Positions 45,624-58,929 of a DNA stretch of 64,000 nt are shown piece by piece. Under the pieces are notes generated by a model. It did no database searches. It was not told the origin of the DNA and saw nothing but the letters and a program-made list of their open reading frames with translations. Both the position numbers and the translations under genes were made by a program. Each line of letters opens with the position of its first letter. The stretch's first letter is position 1. Origin of the DNA: Calocera cornea HHB12733 (lineage: Eukaryota; Basidiomycota; Dacrymycetes; Dacrymycetales; Dacrymycetaceae); the NCBI GenBank assembly GCA_001632435.1, contig KV424013.1, positions 1 through 64,000 of the forward strand, given 5' to 3'.

Positions 45624-48605
45624 TTATGCGGCTGTGAGCGGTGTGGCCCTGTTGGAGGCCGAGCTCGGAGCACGAGATAAGGAGAGCCGGGCGTTCTCCG
45701 GTGATGAGCTGGGAGTGACGCCTTCTGCTTGCGCATCGGCCACGTTCCGGCGGATCTTGCCAATCCGGACTTTGATGAGGTTGATATCTGACGAGTCGTC
45801 AATATTTTGGAATGTATGCGAAGGAAGAGGATGCTCACATATATCCAGCGTAATCCGGTCCTTGTCCCGTTCCGCGTTGTCCGCCTGGAAGACATCGTCG
45901 AAGAGCGCGCTGAGCAGGAGGAGCGCGGTTGTGTACTCCTCCTCAGCCAGGGACCAGACCTCGGGCTGCGTCTCCTTGAGCCCTCCGTCCCGCGCCAGCT
46001 CCAGAGCCTTATTATAGATATACACGTCGACCTTCTCCGTCACATGATCGCTCGCAATCTCCCGCATCTCGCTGCACCGCTGCCTCGAGCGGTTGAACAC
46101 GTGCCGGAACCACTGCACCGCCGCGTTGAACGTCCCGCTCGGAGGGGTGTCGTCCTGCCGCAGCTCCTTCTCCCGCGTGAACTCGATCGTCCAGTCCAGC
46201 GCCTTCTGCGCGAACATCATCACGCGCATGTAGAGCTCGACCGCCTGGGAAGCGGCGTCGAGGATCTGTTGGATGTCCTCTTCGGACTTGCCGCACTGCC
46301 AGGAGGCGGACTGCCGGTCGCCGCCGTTTGCGGGGAAGTATGCCTCTCCAACAGCGGGGTGATGGTCGTGCTGCTTGCAATGGGGAACAACGGCTACGTC
46401 GCGCCGGGAATTGGCAAACTCGTTTAGCACGTGTGTCTTCTGCGAGATGTCCTCAAGCTTGCGGAGGATGTCCCGCTCTTCAGGCGGCACCGAGGCGCCG
46501 GCTGTCATGATGTGATGATGCCGCAGCGGGGGTGAAGCAGTTGGCCGTGACGGAGAGGGCGTACCAAATAGCTTGAGACTGGCTGCCTGGATCGCCTTCG
46601 ACAACGCGCTCGTCGCCCGCGCCTTTTCAGGTGGAGGAATCGGTCGAACAGGTGTGGGCGAGACGACCGTGTCGATCGGTGATGGTGGAAAATGATGATT
46701 CCTCCTCTCCCCATTCTTCCGATGCCGGCTCTGCTCCTCCGCCGCGTTCTGCGGGTCGAAAATGTAGTTCGTCTTCTTCCGCTCCACCCTCGGCCGGCCA
46801 TTCTCCGCATCCACCTGCAGATCAGGCAAGTTCCACGACTTGTACCCGCCCTTCTGGTCCACCGCGTCGGGCCCGTCCTTGGCCGTGTCCCGCGCCCGCT
46901 GCATCTCGTCCGCCACTTGGTTGATGGCGACGGCCGGCGCTTCCTCGACGATCACAAACTCGCGCTCGAGCTCTTGGCTGTCCATCCGGCGCGGGTCGAG
47001 CTCTTTTGGGGGCGGGCGCAGCTTGCCACCGTCGCTCGGAGAGCGAGATGGCCCAGCAACCGCACTGCTCCCAAGTCAGCAAGCTATCTGTAAGCGAAGA
47101 GCCAAGGTACGCACTTGATGTGCTGTTTCAACTTCGCCACCGGCGGCGCAGGCGCAGGCCTGGTCGGCACGATCGGCCCAGTAGGCACGAACGCGGTCTC
47201 CTTCCTGATCCTGTCCGCGTCCTCCTTTCCCAACAACCTCTGGCTCTCCTTCCTCTCCTTCCTCTCCCTCTTCAGCTCCACCTCGATCATGGCCCCCTCC
47301 GGCCGCTTCGCCGGCCGGTAGCGCGGGGAGAGCGCCTCGTACGCCGGTGCGCTCGTCTCGGCGAGCTTCTGCATCAGCGCGACGTTCTTCTGCCGCTGCT
47401 CGGGGGTCACCAGCACGGCTTCCTGCGAGAGGCGCACCGCCTCGTGCGCGAATACCATTCGGTGCGACGCGCGCTTCTCGACGTCTCCTTGCAGCAAGAT
47501 TGCACACAGGTCCCGAATGTCTTTCGGCACTTGCGAGAGGGCCCGCGCGTCCGCCTTGTCGAGCAGGAGCGAGCCGTCCGACACCTTGTGCGCCGCTTGA
47601 AGGGCGTTGATCGTCTGGGCGATATACGGCAGCTCGCCGTACGCGAGCTCGAAGAGGATGCAGCCGAGTGACCAGAGGTCCGCCTTCGAGTCGTATTTGT
47701 AGTTTTCGAGGTACACCTCGGGAGCCATGTACAGCCTGCACCAATGCATCAGCACCAGCTTCAGCGGAGGGGGTACGAGCAAGCGCACGGGGAGCCACAC
47801 AACGTCTCTGCAAGCGTTTTCCCTGGGAGGATGCGTGCAAATCCAAAGTCTGCTACTTTGAGCAGGGGGATGCCCAGCGGATGGCCGTTCATGAGGTCCC
47901 GCTCGCTCGGGAGCGTCAGCATGATGTTGCTTGGCTTGAGGTCGCGGTGCACCATGCTGTGCTGGTGCATGAACTTCATCACGTCGACTGCACTTCTCAT
48001 CAGCTACTTTCTCTCCACACAGGAGGGAATGATACGCACTGAGCTGCACCAGGAACGACCGCACCGCGAACGGCGCTAGTCCGCCTTTGGGGGGATGCGG
48101 GTAGTACACGGGCATCATCCCAAAGTCGGGCATGTACTCCAGCCCTTTGATCTTCCCCCTCTTCCGCTTGTACTCGTGCAAGTCCCCGCCCCCACAGAAC
48201 TCCATGATAAGGAAGATGTTCCATTCTTTCTCCTGTGCTTGGTCAGCTGCGCTCAGGACAACGAGGATCATGGGATTGTGGGAGGTGGACAGAGACTTAC
48301 TTGGAGCTCGATGAGCGAGGTGATGCGCGGGTGCTGGATCTTGCGCAGGATCTCTGCTTCCCGCAGCGCGTTCGCCTCGAGCTTGGCGTTATACAGGCGC
48401 TTGCGTGGGATCATCTTGATCGCGACGACCTTGTTCGTGTCCTTCCGCCCGAATCCTCAGCACCTCGCTCTAGAGGAACAGATCACCGTGGACGCACCTT
48501 GTGATGCCCTTTGAATACATTGGCGAAGGTACCGCTGCCGACTTCTGCATCGCGTATGTAGGGCAGGCAGTCCTCTGCCGCCGCCTCGGATGGCACAGGG
48601 GCCAT
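45624..48605 (-). CDS. ATG1: Autophagy-initiating serine/threonine kinase Atg1
   Basis: Model: complement(join(45624..45787,45839..47064,47115..47735,47789..47987,48040..48232,48301..48441,48498..48605)), 883 aa. Kinase domain: GSGTFANVFKG, VAIK Lys45, FLIMEFCGGGDL, the Atg1-type insert ending in YYPHPPKGGL, HRDLKPSN with Asp163, ADFGFAR at 193-199, ETLCGSPLYMAPE. The middle is disordered, with the conserved EREFVIVEE and ALSKAIQAASLKLFG. The C-terminal ~250 residues (from ELYMRVMMFAQKALDW) match the tandem MIT-like early-autophagy-targeting domain that binds Atg13. A 63-nt in-frame, stop-free stretch after KLFG has splice-like ends and could be a further intron. Starts autophagosome formation on starvation. 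Confidence 0.93.
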
Positions 48606-49266
48606 GTTGTCACTGTCGACGCGCTCCTCTCGCTGCGCCCACGCTGGATTTCAACCAAATAGCCTGTAGCTGCCCTTTGCGGGCTAATGGCACCCCGTGT
48701 CGAGTGCTGCAGTTGACCGTGGAGTGGTGGTAGAGTGGCAAGCAGTGGCAGACGGTGAGGTTGGCCGATAGGGAGCGGCGGGATAGGGACAGCGAGCGCT
48801 GGGCGGGGATGTCGCGTGCGGTGTGTAATGATGTCTCACACGCAGATAGGCGCGCGTTGCGGTGACTCGGACGGTGTTCACCCTCGTCCGCTCCAGGGTA
48901 GATGCAACTTGTTATGTGCCAGGGTCACTTTATAGGCAGTCGCTGGCATGCACTGCCCACCCCGCATTTGGCAACTGTTGTGATACCTGACCTGCTCTTC
49001 GGACAACTCAGCCCCGGCTCCTCGGTCGTTGATCAACTATTGTTCTCACGAGAAGTTCTAGAAGTTTTGTTTGACCTGGACCCAGGAGATCTTCATATGA
49101 CTCGGATCTGGTCTTTAGAGTCATTCGGCTCCCGAGTGTTCCATGCGGTCATTCGGTGGACTTGATCGCACGACGGTTTGTTTGACGGCAAAGCGAGCGA
49201 ATCGTGGGAGGGGACTAACGCATTGACTCAAACTTCACTAGAAGCGCCGCTTTCCAAACCATTATG
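48606..49266. other. Intergenic, ATG1 promoter side
   Basis: No gene recognised. The ATG1 start is at the left edge; the SDR pseudogene ends at the right edge. Confidence 0.55.
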
Positions 49267-50560
49267 AGAGATACTCTATGTCGATGTCTGTGACCGTCGG
49301 ATCGACTTTGGCAAGAACATCGATCGTCCTTTTCTTCATAACAGTGAATTAGAACCATCCGCATGAACTCTGCAAAGCGGCCACTCACCCAAAGCTTGCT
49401 GCCCCCTCCCGCCCGTCTCCCCCAACAACAATTTCCCGTACTCCTCCCTCTTGCGGTTCCCCAAGCACATGTAATCCCCCCTCGCCCCTGCACGTCCATC
49501 CCCAGCGCCGCATACACGACCGTCCTGCCGCCCATCTCCGTCGTCCTGAACTGCAGTTTCGGCAGTGCCCAGAGGCGGCCCCGGCTGCTCGCCCTGCAGC
49601 CAGGACTGCGTTGCTGAGGGGCTCACCACGGTTATTGTCAGCCGGAGGAGGGGAGGAGGTGCGTGCCGAGGGAGCGGGCGAAGGCTAGGCTCAGCACTGT
49701 TTCCTATCAGCTCTCGGCCCATTGCTTGAGGAGGGGAAGGAACGCGCGCTTGGAAACCCCATACCGGATATACCCCTGCATCACGAGCATCTCCCTGCCA
49801 CTTCTCAGCTCCCAGGCGCCATACCCACCAAACCCAAGCAAGACTCACACAGTCTCCCGTATACTCTCCTCCCCATCCAGCTTCTCCAATATCGTCCCCT
49901 CCCCCTCACTCCCTAACATCGGCGATCTGCAAGTACATCTCGCTCGTAAGAATCACCAGCCTCAGCGTTGGGGTGCACGCGGGTGCGCGCAGCGGTAGGG
50001 CAGGGGGAGGAGGACGAGCAACGAGGTGGAGAGGTGATTTACTTGCAGCCTGCGAGCGGGTGAGTGGGTAGGTGCGGTGAAGGAGAGAGGAGGGCGTACT
50101 GCTGCTCCCACCCATCTGCGGACGGTCTTCTTGTGCTTATTCCGCACTCGACATCCCCGCATTTGCGATCTAGCCACGCATCAGCCGTCCCCGTCCACCG
50201 CATGCAGCCCGGCACACAAACGAGCAAGTCCAACCTGCCCCTTCTCTCCTGCTCAAACCGCTCCCCCACCTCCCTCACGCTCTCAAACCTTGGCTACTCC
50301 GGTCCAGCGCCCATCACATCACCCACCCTCCTCCACCCCGTGTCCCGCACGATCTGGGCGCTCACACGCGCCGCCTTGCCCAGATCATGGCAGGCGAGAA
50401 TGAGCTTCCCCGGCCTGAGGCGCGCGGGGTGCTTGGCTGTCGCTGGGCCGAGACCGATGTTCGCGCCCGTGATGAGGACGACTTTGCCTGTCAGGTCGGT
50501 GGACCACGTAGAACGGAAGGGAGGCAGTTGAACAGCCCTAGGAGCCAGGTGAGAGCGTTG
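49267..50560 (-). pseudogene. Decayed short-chain dehydrogenase/reductase
   Basis: Fragments align in order with the intact gene at 50949-52242: TDLTGKVVLITGANIGLG, GKLILAC, RLDLLV, NAG, LQVNHLSTSLL, LVILTSEM, MGGRTVVYAALG and, at the end, TIDVLAKVDPTVTDIDIEYLS. They lie in different frames, with an in-frame TAG near 50302 and a TAA soon after the NAG motif, and a shift in a G run near 49490. The intron between KL and ILAC of the intact gene is absent here. No continuous splice model removes all defects, so it is probably not functional. Confidence 0.8.
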
Positions 50561-50948
50561 AGCTTGCTGGTCGGGAAGTCAAGCGGCTCTGTGTGAGAGA
50601 ACGCGTGAACGAGCGTAGAAACGAGCTGCGTTATCATACAGAGACTGGCCATGCCTCGCAGCTCAGGTAGGCAGCGTCGCAGTGTAATTGAATGGATCAG
50701 CGCTCAGGAAGGAACACGGCCAGGGACCGATGAATTTGGGTCAAGCTACATATGTATGTACATGCTGAGATAAGCACCGCTTCTATTCATTTCGGTCGGA
50801 AATGGCTCGGACACGGACACGGACAGCAGAGAAAAGAAACAATTAGCGAGTGGGGGAGTGATACGGGAGCAACAATGTCCACGTAAGAAGATAGACCGTG
50901 ACCCGAGTGGAAGAGTGAGGAGACCGCTTGTTGTCATGATGGGCTCGG
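50561..50948. other. Intergenic between the two SDR loci
   Basis: No feature recognised. Confidence 0.6.
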
Positions 50949-52242
50949 TCATGGCAGGTATTCGCGAATGATGTCCGGCACTCTGTTGTCGATCTTGGAC
51001 AGCACGTCTATCGTCTCATTCTATTTCCAAATTAGCAGTCTTCCCGGAGTGTTCAGACGCTCCACACACCCAAATCCGTTCCTGTACCCGCTTGCCCTGC
51101 TCCGTCAACAACCAGTCGCTCACGTCCTCTTCCTGACAGTTATTCCAATACGCGCCCTGCTTTCCCTGTGCCTCGTTGCTCAGCGCGGCATGCACAATCG
51201 TCCGGCTCCCCATCTCCGTGCTCCGGAAGAACCACCGCTGACCGACGCGGACCATCATCATGTGGTTCAGGTCGCGCTGGAGCCCGGACATGCATGCCGC
51301 GGGGTTCACGCTGTTGATCGTGAGCCCGGTAGAGGCGGGCAGGCGGGAGCCGAGAGAGCGAGCGAACATGACGTTCAGTACTGGGAACGGCTTAGTGGGG
51401 CTAACCACAGCAAATAAAGGAGTGAGGACGCACGCTTCGTCATCGGATACCTTGCTTTCTCCTTCGGATAGAAGCTGTACACTACCCGACTAAGGCAACC
51501 ATCAGCCTTCGTTCGTCTAGCAGTAGAAGCACTCACATCGTATCCTCAAACATGCCCTCCAAGCTGAGCGCCTCGAGTAAGCTCCCAGAGGGATCGTTCG
51601 CAATCTCGACATAGTGGTGCATCTCGCTCGCTACGAGCGTCATGCGCGGCGTTGGGGGGGACGAGGGGGCCTTCTCCAGGTAGGGGAGGAGCAGGAAGCC
51701 GAGCAGCGAGGGGGCGAGGTGGTTCACCTGCAGCTGGGCCTCCCATCCGTCTGCGCTGCGCTTGTACGGGCCGTGGCTATTGATGCCGGCGTTCTGGATC
51801 TACTTGCGTGTTATTGCGTATTTCAAGTGTGTACAAGATGGGACTCACGAGGAGATCAAGCTTGCCGCCGCCCTCCTTCTCGAACTGTGCCACGAATTCC
51901 TTGACGCTCTCGAAGCTCAGCAAGTCCAGCTTCCAGCACTCGATCGTCGCGCACTTCGTGGCCTCGACGATCTGCGCCTTGGCCTCCTCAGCGCTCTGGA
52001 GGTTTCGACACGCCAAGATCCTGGTCTCGTATCAACAAACACCCAAAGCGCCGGCTGTCTACGACTCACAGCTTCCCGGGTTTCATGTCCGCCAGGTGCT
52101 TCGCCGCCTCGAACCCCAAGCCCGCGTTTGCACCGGTGATGATGACCGTCCTGCCCGTGAGGTCCGTCGCGTACTTGGCCACCTCCGGCAACCGCTTGTA
52201 CATCCCCGTGACCTGGTACCAGATGCTGAACTTCCGGGCCAT
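50949..52242 (-). CDS. Short-chain dehydrogenase/reductase
   Basis: Model: complement(join(50949..51020,51070..51380,51434..51489,51537..51799,51849..52020,52070..52242)), 348 aa. Classical SDR: cofactor loop TGANAGLG at 36-43, NAG after strand 4, a candidate catalytic Ser in LVASEMHH, and YxxxK as Tyr217-PMT-Lys221. The length and the long C-terminal part (NSVNPAACMSGLQRDL) match the retinol-dehydrogenase-like / WW-domain-oxidoreductase-like SDRs common in basidiomycetes. Substrate unknown; NADP(H) preference cannot be told with confidence. A decayed tandem relative lies directly downstream. Confidence 0.88.
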
Positions 52243-53265
52243 TCTTGGCTGGTATCGTCTAAGTCTAGTGCACTGCCAAGAAGAAACCTCCAAGGAAAAC
52301 GCTAAGGGGGTACGACGTCGACGGGTCGGAGTACATCCTGGCTGCCGCGCTGCTTCGTGATCTTAAATGCGGCGGCCGGACAGCTCGCGCATTGTCCCAC
52401 CAGGGTCCGGAACTCTCAATCATTACGTATTCGCGATACTGGATTCCGCGGATAACGGCCCTCAAAATTGGGATCGCTTTGGCCATGTTAGCATCGTTTT
52501 GATGAAAAACCTAGCTTGATGGTACAACAGCTTGAGCAACTGTGGTCTATCTGTCAGTGTTCTCCCGCTGTTTGATGGCTTAATATACTCGAGGCACGGA
52601 TGCGCCGGAGGCGTAGAGCTCCATCGACAGGGCTTCGGCGAAGTGATTGCAACCAATTTCCCTGTAAGGTAGACAGTCCATCGTTTTCTCTCTCGACGTT
52701 CCAAGTTTCTTGGCAAGTAAGGATGGGATAAGGAACAGCGTAGAGGACCATGGGATTCATCCGTAGGATCCTTCTAGTCCACACTAGAGTTGCGGTTAGA
52801 ACGGATTGGTAGTATGAGCTTCTGCGCTCTCGACATCCCAGAATAACTTATAGGAAAGACGGTTGTGGAAACGATAAACCGTCCATGCGGATATGGTTGT
52901 CCGAGTGCAGAACCGACTTGTGGAGTATGGAAAAGGTGGCAGTGCAAGCCGACCCTGAAGCTAGAAACTATACAGCACTCAGCCACATTGCCTGTCCCTC
53001 ATCGCCGCTGGTCCCGTATGCGCCACTGTGAATAAGCTGCTCGTCGTCGTCCGGCCTCAGTCGTTCGTCTCTGTCCGCTAATACCTGTGAGTACCTTCCC
53101 GTTGATTGCGACTTCTTTCTCCACCGGGGTGTGCTCTGTCGTCGACCGACTCTGCTATCTCTGGAGGAGTTTGCTGCCGCCTCCCGTCGCTCATCTTCCC
53201 TCCTTGCTCTCATTCAGGCCGCTCGCAACTCGTTACTCACACTCGTCCTCTCCCTCTTCAGAAAA
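52243..53265. other. Divergent intergenic region with 5-prime UTR intron of eL34
   Basis: A likely leader intron runs from GTGAGT at 53087 to CAG at 53261, four nt before the eL34 start codon; leader introns are common in fungal ribosomal genes. The rest holds no recognised gene. Confidence 0.5.
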
Positions 53266-53722
53266 ATGGCCCAACGCGTAACTCTCCGCAAGCGCACGCC
53301 GTACAACACGACCTCGAACCGCCGGCGTGTCGTGAAGACCCCCGGTGGGAAGCTGGTCTACCACCACCTTAAGAAGCCCGGCACGGTGCCCAAGTGCGGT
53401 GATTGCGGCAGCTCCCTGTCTGGTGTATGCTACTTTACCTGGCCATGCGGTGGGGATTCTGCTGATTGTTTTGGGATCACTAGGTCGTTGCCCTCCGCCC
53501 GAGGAAGTACGCTACCATCTCCAAGCGCCAGAAGACCGTTACTCGCGCATACGGTGGCAGCAGGTGCGGTGACTGCGTGAAGTCCCGGTGCGTTTATTTG
53601 GCCACTGTCATGTAATAGGTTATACTGACTACTATTGCAGCATTGTCCGTGCATTCCTTATCGAGGAGGCGAAGATCGTCAAGCGGGTGATCAAGTCCCA
53701 GGCGAAGCCTGCCAAGAAATAA
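53266..53722 (+). CDS. RPL34: 60S ribosomal protein eL34
   Basis: Model: join(53266..53424,53484..53587,53641..53722), 114 aa. Clear marks: MAQRVTLRKRTPYNTTSN, RRVVKTPGGKLVYHHLKK, the zinc-binding pairs CGDC and CGDCV, ALRPRKYATISKRQKTV and RAFLIEEAKIVK. Length and order match the family. The leader intron upstream fits a highly expressed ribosomal gene. Confidence 0.96.
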
Positions 53723-54009
53723 GCGGATCACCGCACGGATTTCATTGGCTTGTGTAGAGGTTGGGATGAGACGAGGGGAGGAGGCAGCGGGCAGCGTGCT
53801 CGATGCCGACGTCATGTTCTGTATGCACTATCATGGGAAATAGCATGCTATGCCTACGGACAACTCCGATTTGCGGCCCGCGTATCATTGGAAGCTGAAT
53901 ACTTTACAACAGTACGAGTAAGAGAAAAGTCCGGTGGGCCTGGTGTCATGACTCGGGAATGTGGGGTATCGCAGTGCGTGAAGAGAAAACGAGACATGAT
54001 ATGGGGAGG

Positions 54010-55114
<1,105 letters not shown>

Positions 55115-55341
55115 TACGCTAAGCGTGATGGTGGTGGTGTGAATGAGAGGTGTGCAGGGTGATGTGAATGGGGAGGAAGCGTGCGGGGGTTGGGCAGGTC
55201 GCCGGACCCAATTGGGCGCGCACTGTTACGCTGGTCCGGAGACGCCGCCGGATTGGCCGCGACAGGCTGACAGGCTGACTATGGACGAAAAGGAGATCAT
55301 CCATCTACCCCTTTATTACACCTAGCTTATGATGCGGGCTA

Positions 55342-56471
55342 CTATTCACTTCGAATCTCCGTATGTATAACTACTCCGTCCTCCGGATCGGCGAGGCTCC
55401 TGGACTGTGATGGGCGATCGGCCATTTCAAAACTGTCGTCCATGCTCCTCCTCGGGTCTACTAGCGATGCTTCCCCACTCTTGGATGGGATAGGCTCCTC
55501 CATCTCAATTCCCGTCTCGGTGCGCATTGACCTTACAATGTTGACAGTCGGCCACTGCAAGCCAGATCTGCGGCTGCCTTGCCCAAACGTGTGGACGGTT
55601 TTTTGTGGTGCTGAAGTTGTCCGGATGCGAACGGCGATAGCCATGGTGGTTATGGCGTAGAAATGCGGGATCGTCAAGTTGAAGGTCCAGTGGATGTTGC
55701 CTCCGTTCACCAGGAATGCTAGGTTCAGGATGAGGCAAATGGCGATTATTGCCCCTGATTCGACAATGGCGACGACGATTCGGTATCGGAACGATCGTTG
55801 CTCTGGCGGAAGAGATCGAATATCGTCGATTTTCAAGAGTCGGTATCCGAGCAATAGAGTAATGATGATCTGCACGCCCGTGTTGATGGCGAGGACCGCG
55901 GCTGTTGTCTTCTCGAAGATGTCCATGTTGCTCAAGGTGAGGAATGTCGTCCCCACGATGCGCAAGACCGTCTCCACCACCAGCAGTGCAAGAGGCACCA
56001 ATGCAACCCACTTCCAGCTCTGCCACAGGCGCCATACACGGTATACCTACATCATCATGTCAAGCAAAGTTCAAGAATCATCCAAAGAGTGCAAGCAGGT
56101 ACTCACCATCAATGCATCGCACACGAAGATAAGGGCCAGATAGTTGTATTCCTGGATCAGGAACGGCCATGTCATGTCCATGCCAAAGACGGTGTCCGGC
56201 CCTCCGGTATTAATGCTCGACCAGAAGCCTTGTATGAGCATGATGAAGCATGCTACAGTGTCGATATGGGCGAGTACGAAGACTGTCCAACATGTAACTG
56301 TGAAGTACAGTCCGCTTTGACCTCGTCGTTGACAAAGCCAGTAGGCAAATGTGGAGATGTAAATGCCTACATAGTCGTGTCAGAGATGGCCCAGAATGTT
56401 CAAGTGAAAGACGTACCATGGAGCAATGGGTTGATCCAGAGAGCAATTAGGTACGCGAGAGCAACGTCCAT
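55342..56471 (-). CDS. Multi-span membrane protein, DUF6534-like, copy 1
   Basis: Model: complement(join(55342..56046,56107..56366,56417..56471)), 339 aa. About seven hydrophobic segments, in the order typical of the basidiomycete-expanded family: FTVTCWTVFVLAHIDTVACF, DALMVYRVWRLW, PEQRSFRYRIV, FNLTIPHFYAIT. The C-terminal ~110 residues are polar and cytosolic. Function of the family is unknown. The tandem copy at 56853-57994 has identical intron positions and the same first-exon length (55 nt), so it arose by local duplication. Confidence 0.82.
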
Positions 56472-56852
56472 GTCATGCCAGCGTTCCCATTCGGAACGAA
56501 ACTAGCGTCTTATGCAGTATTTCCAGCCGCGGGTATGCGCTCTCGCAGGGCGATGCAATAGTGACTGGTGTGGTTGGGTGTTTCACAGCTTGTTATCCGA
56601 GCATCAAGAACCGTATTTGATCATCTGTGCTTGACAGCGCAACGTGGTGCAGTGAGGTCATGGTTTATGCACATCTCCGGCGTCTTCCTGGGTAAACTCT
56701 ACTAGCTAAGAACTAATCAACACACATGATCTACCGTCACGGATTCTCGCGAGTGCTGATTCGGGACGAATTTGCTCAGAAGTATCTCCACACTTTCCAT
56801 TGATAAATACCAGGACATGTGATAATCTGAAACTGTTTCGAAAAGACCTTGC
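56472..56852. other. Intergenic between tandem membrane-protein genes
   Basis: Only 381 bp; holds the promoter of copy 1. Nothing else recognised. Confidence 0.6.
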
Positions 56853-57994
56853 TTAACCTTCCGTGTCGCAAGTCTCCTCTGTATGCACGAAAATGCCGTC
56901 CCTTGGACTCAGAGTGTCTATCGCATGTCTTCGTCCACCAAAGGGCCTCTCACCCAGCTCCAAGCTCTCTTCGCTTGTTGTTCGAATCTCCGGGGTGGCG
57001 TAGGGCTTGCTGAGGTCCGAGTCGTCCTCATCACGGACACTGGTACGCGGCAAGGAGCGGACCACTGCCGATCTTCGGTAGCTGGAGCCAGATGCGTGAC
57101 CGGTTGTTTGAATGAACGTGTCCCATTCTTTCTGCCTTTTCTGCGCCACCCGTAGGCGGACAACGATGGCGACACTCGTTATGGCGTAGAGATGCGGAAT
57201 GGACAGATTGAATGTCCAGTGTATGACGAGATTGTTGACAAAGAAGGCGAGGTTGAATATGAGGCAGACAGAAATGATGAGCCCGCTCTCGACGATGGCA
57301 CGGGTGAGACGATATCGGCGGGAGCGCTGTTCGGGAGGTAGGAGGCGGAGATCTTCGGTGAATAGTAGCCGATAGCCGAGCAGAATTGTTATAACGACCT
57401 GTACCGCAGTGTTGGTGCCGAGGGAGGAGGCGATGGTCTCTGAGAACGCGTCCATGATGGATAACGCGAGGTACGTATCTCCGACAAAGCGAAGGACAGT
57501 CTCGGCCAACAAGAGCAGTAATGGGATGGCAATAACCCATCGATGCTTATTCCACAGCCTCCAGACGCGCCAAACCTAGCATGCCATGAGCTTTGATGCG
57601 TATGAGTTGGAGGATTGAATCTCACCATGAGGGCATCGCAAACCAGGATCAACAGTAGATAGTTGAACTCTTGCAACGTGAATTGCCATCCCGCAGCGGA
57701 GGAAAAGTACCCTTGCGGCCCGACTGTGTCCAGGCTCTGCCAAAAGCCTTGAATGAGCATGATGAGGCAGCTTGCCGCATCGATGTTGGTGAAGATGAAG
57801 ACGAGCCAAGACGTGACAGTGAAATACAGAGCTGACCCGTTCTCCTTTGGCATAGACAGCCAGTAGAAGAACAGTGTCAGATAGATGCCTATGTAGTCTT
57901 GTTGGTCAAGGTAAGCGCTACAACAGTAAACGAACCGACCATGTAATAGCGCATTAATCCATATGGCGATGAGGTAGGCAAGCGCGGCCTCCAT
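56853..57994 (-). CDS. Multi-span membrane protein, DUF6534-like, copy 2
   Basis: Model: complement(join(56853..57575,57626..57888,57940..57994)), 346 aa. Seven likely spans and the same landmarks as copy 1: FTVTSWLVFIFTNIDAAS, DALMVWRVWRLW, PEQRSRRYRLT, FNLSIPHLYAIT. The first donor is the weaker GTCGGT. The polar tails of the two copies share little beyond general composition and the ending IHTE/VHTE, so they have diverged mainly in the cytosolic part. Function unknown. Confidence 0.82.
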
Positions 57995-58929
57995 CTTGGT
58001 CGAGCTGAGGACAGACGACAGTCGGTCGCCGAACTGAATGGGATCCGCTTATATGAAGTAAAACCTCGCCAGCACCTTCATTTCAGGGAATCTTCCTACA
58101 GGCTGCGCTATCCGGCATGTGTTAAGCATAGGACAGAGTTTCGGCGCACACGCACCAAGAGGCAACGGCCGCGAAGGAGAAGCATAGTACCGTCTCGGCG
58201 AGGCTCTAAAGATGCACCCCGGTAGCGACGCTCTGGCATCCAGAGATTTCCTATCATTCTGTGCACCATCTGGGGCCCCTAAGAGCTGAGTTCGTGTGAG
58301 AAGACTTGGTGCCATCCGTGCCATTGGGAGGTGGGGATTTAGCTGATGGCAGATGCAGACAGCCGAAAGAAGGCACGCATGCTTGTGGATGCGCATGATC
58401 TATACGCAGAAGACCGAGGAGCTGGATGCGGCATAACATATTATCAAGTGTGCTAGCTTGGTGCTGTTCCCCGTTCAGTGCCAGCGCGACGGCCGGAAAG
58501 CCAGATGCGGGAGATTGACCATCAGCGAAGCGAGAGGAGAAGCGCGGGAAACAGGCGTTTCGATCTGAAAAGGTTTACGATATCACGGGTCACCAGGATA
58601 TCGAATAGCAGCCTAGCAGCCACGCATAGTCATATTTCACCCGACAGAACTGCGCGGAAAGAACCGTTTCTGATAAGATTGGCGGGAAGGAGAAGGAAGG
58701 ACAGAAAGGAACCGCTAGGGATGCGCGCGAAGACCCACGTGAATTGCGGAGGCACGTGGGCCCCATTTGGACGCGTCGCGTCGCGCTCTTCATGACGGCC
58801 AGTACTCGCCGACGGCGCATCCTCACCGAGCTCCTGCACATCTAAACGTTGGACACGCCTTTATTCTCTCCTGATACCCTTTCTATCTATTCGTGCCGAA
58901 TATCTCTGCTCTCAACCTGGCGTGATACC
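57995..58929. promoter_or_regulatory. Divergent intergenic region upstream of Tof1
   Basis: 935 bp between start codons pointing apart. No TATA box or repeat stood out. Confidence 0.45.
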
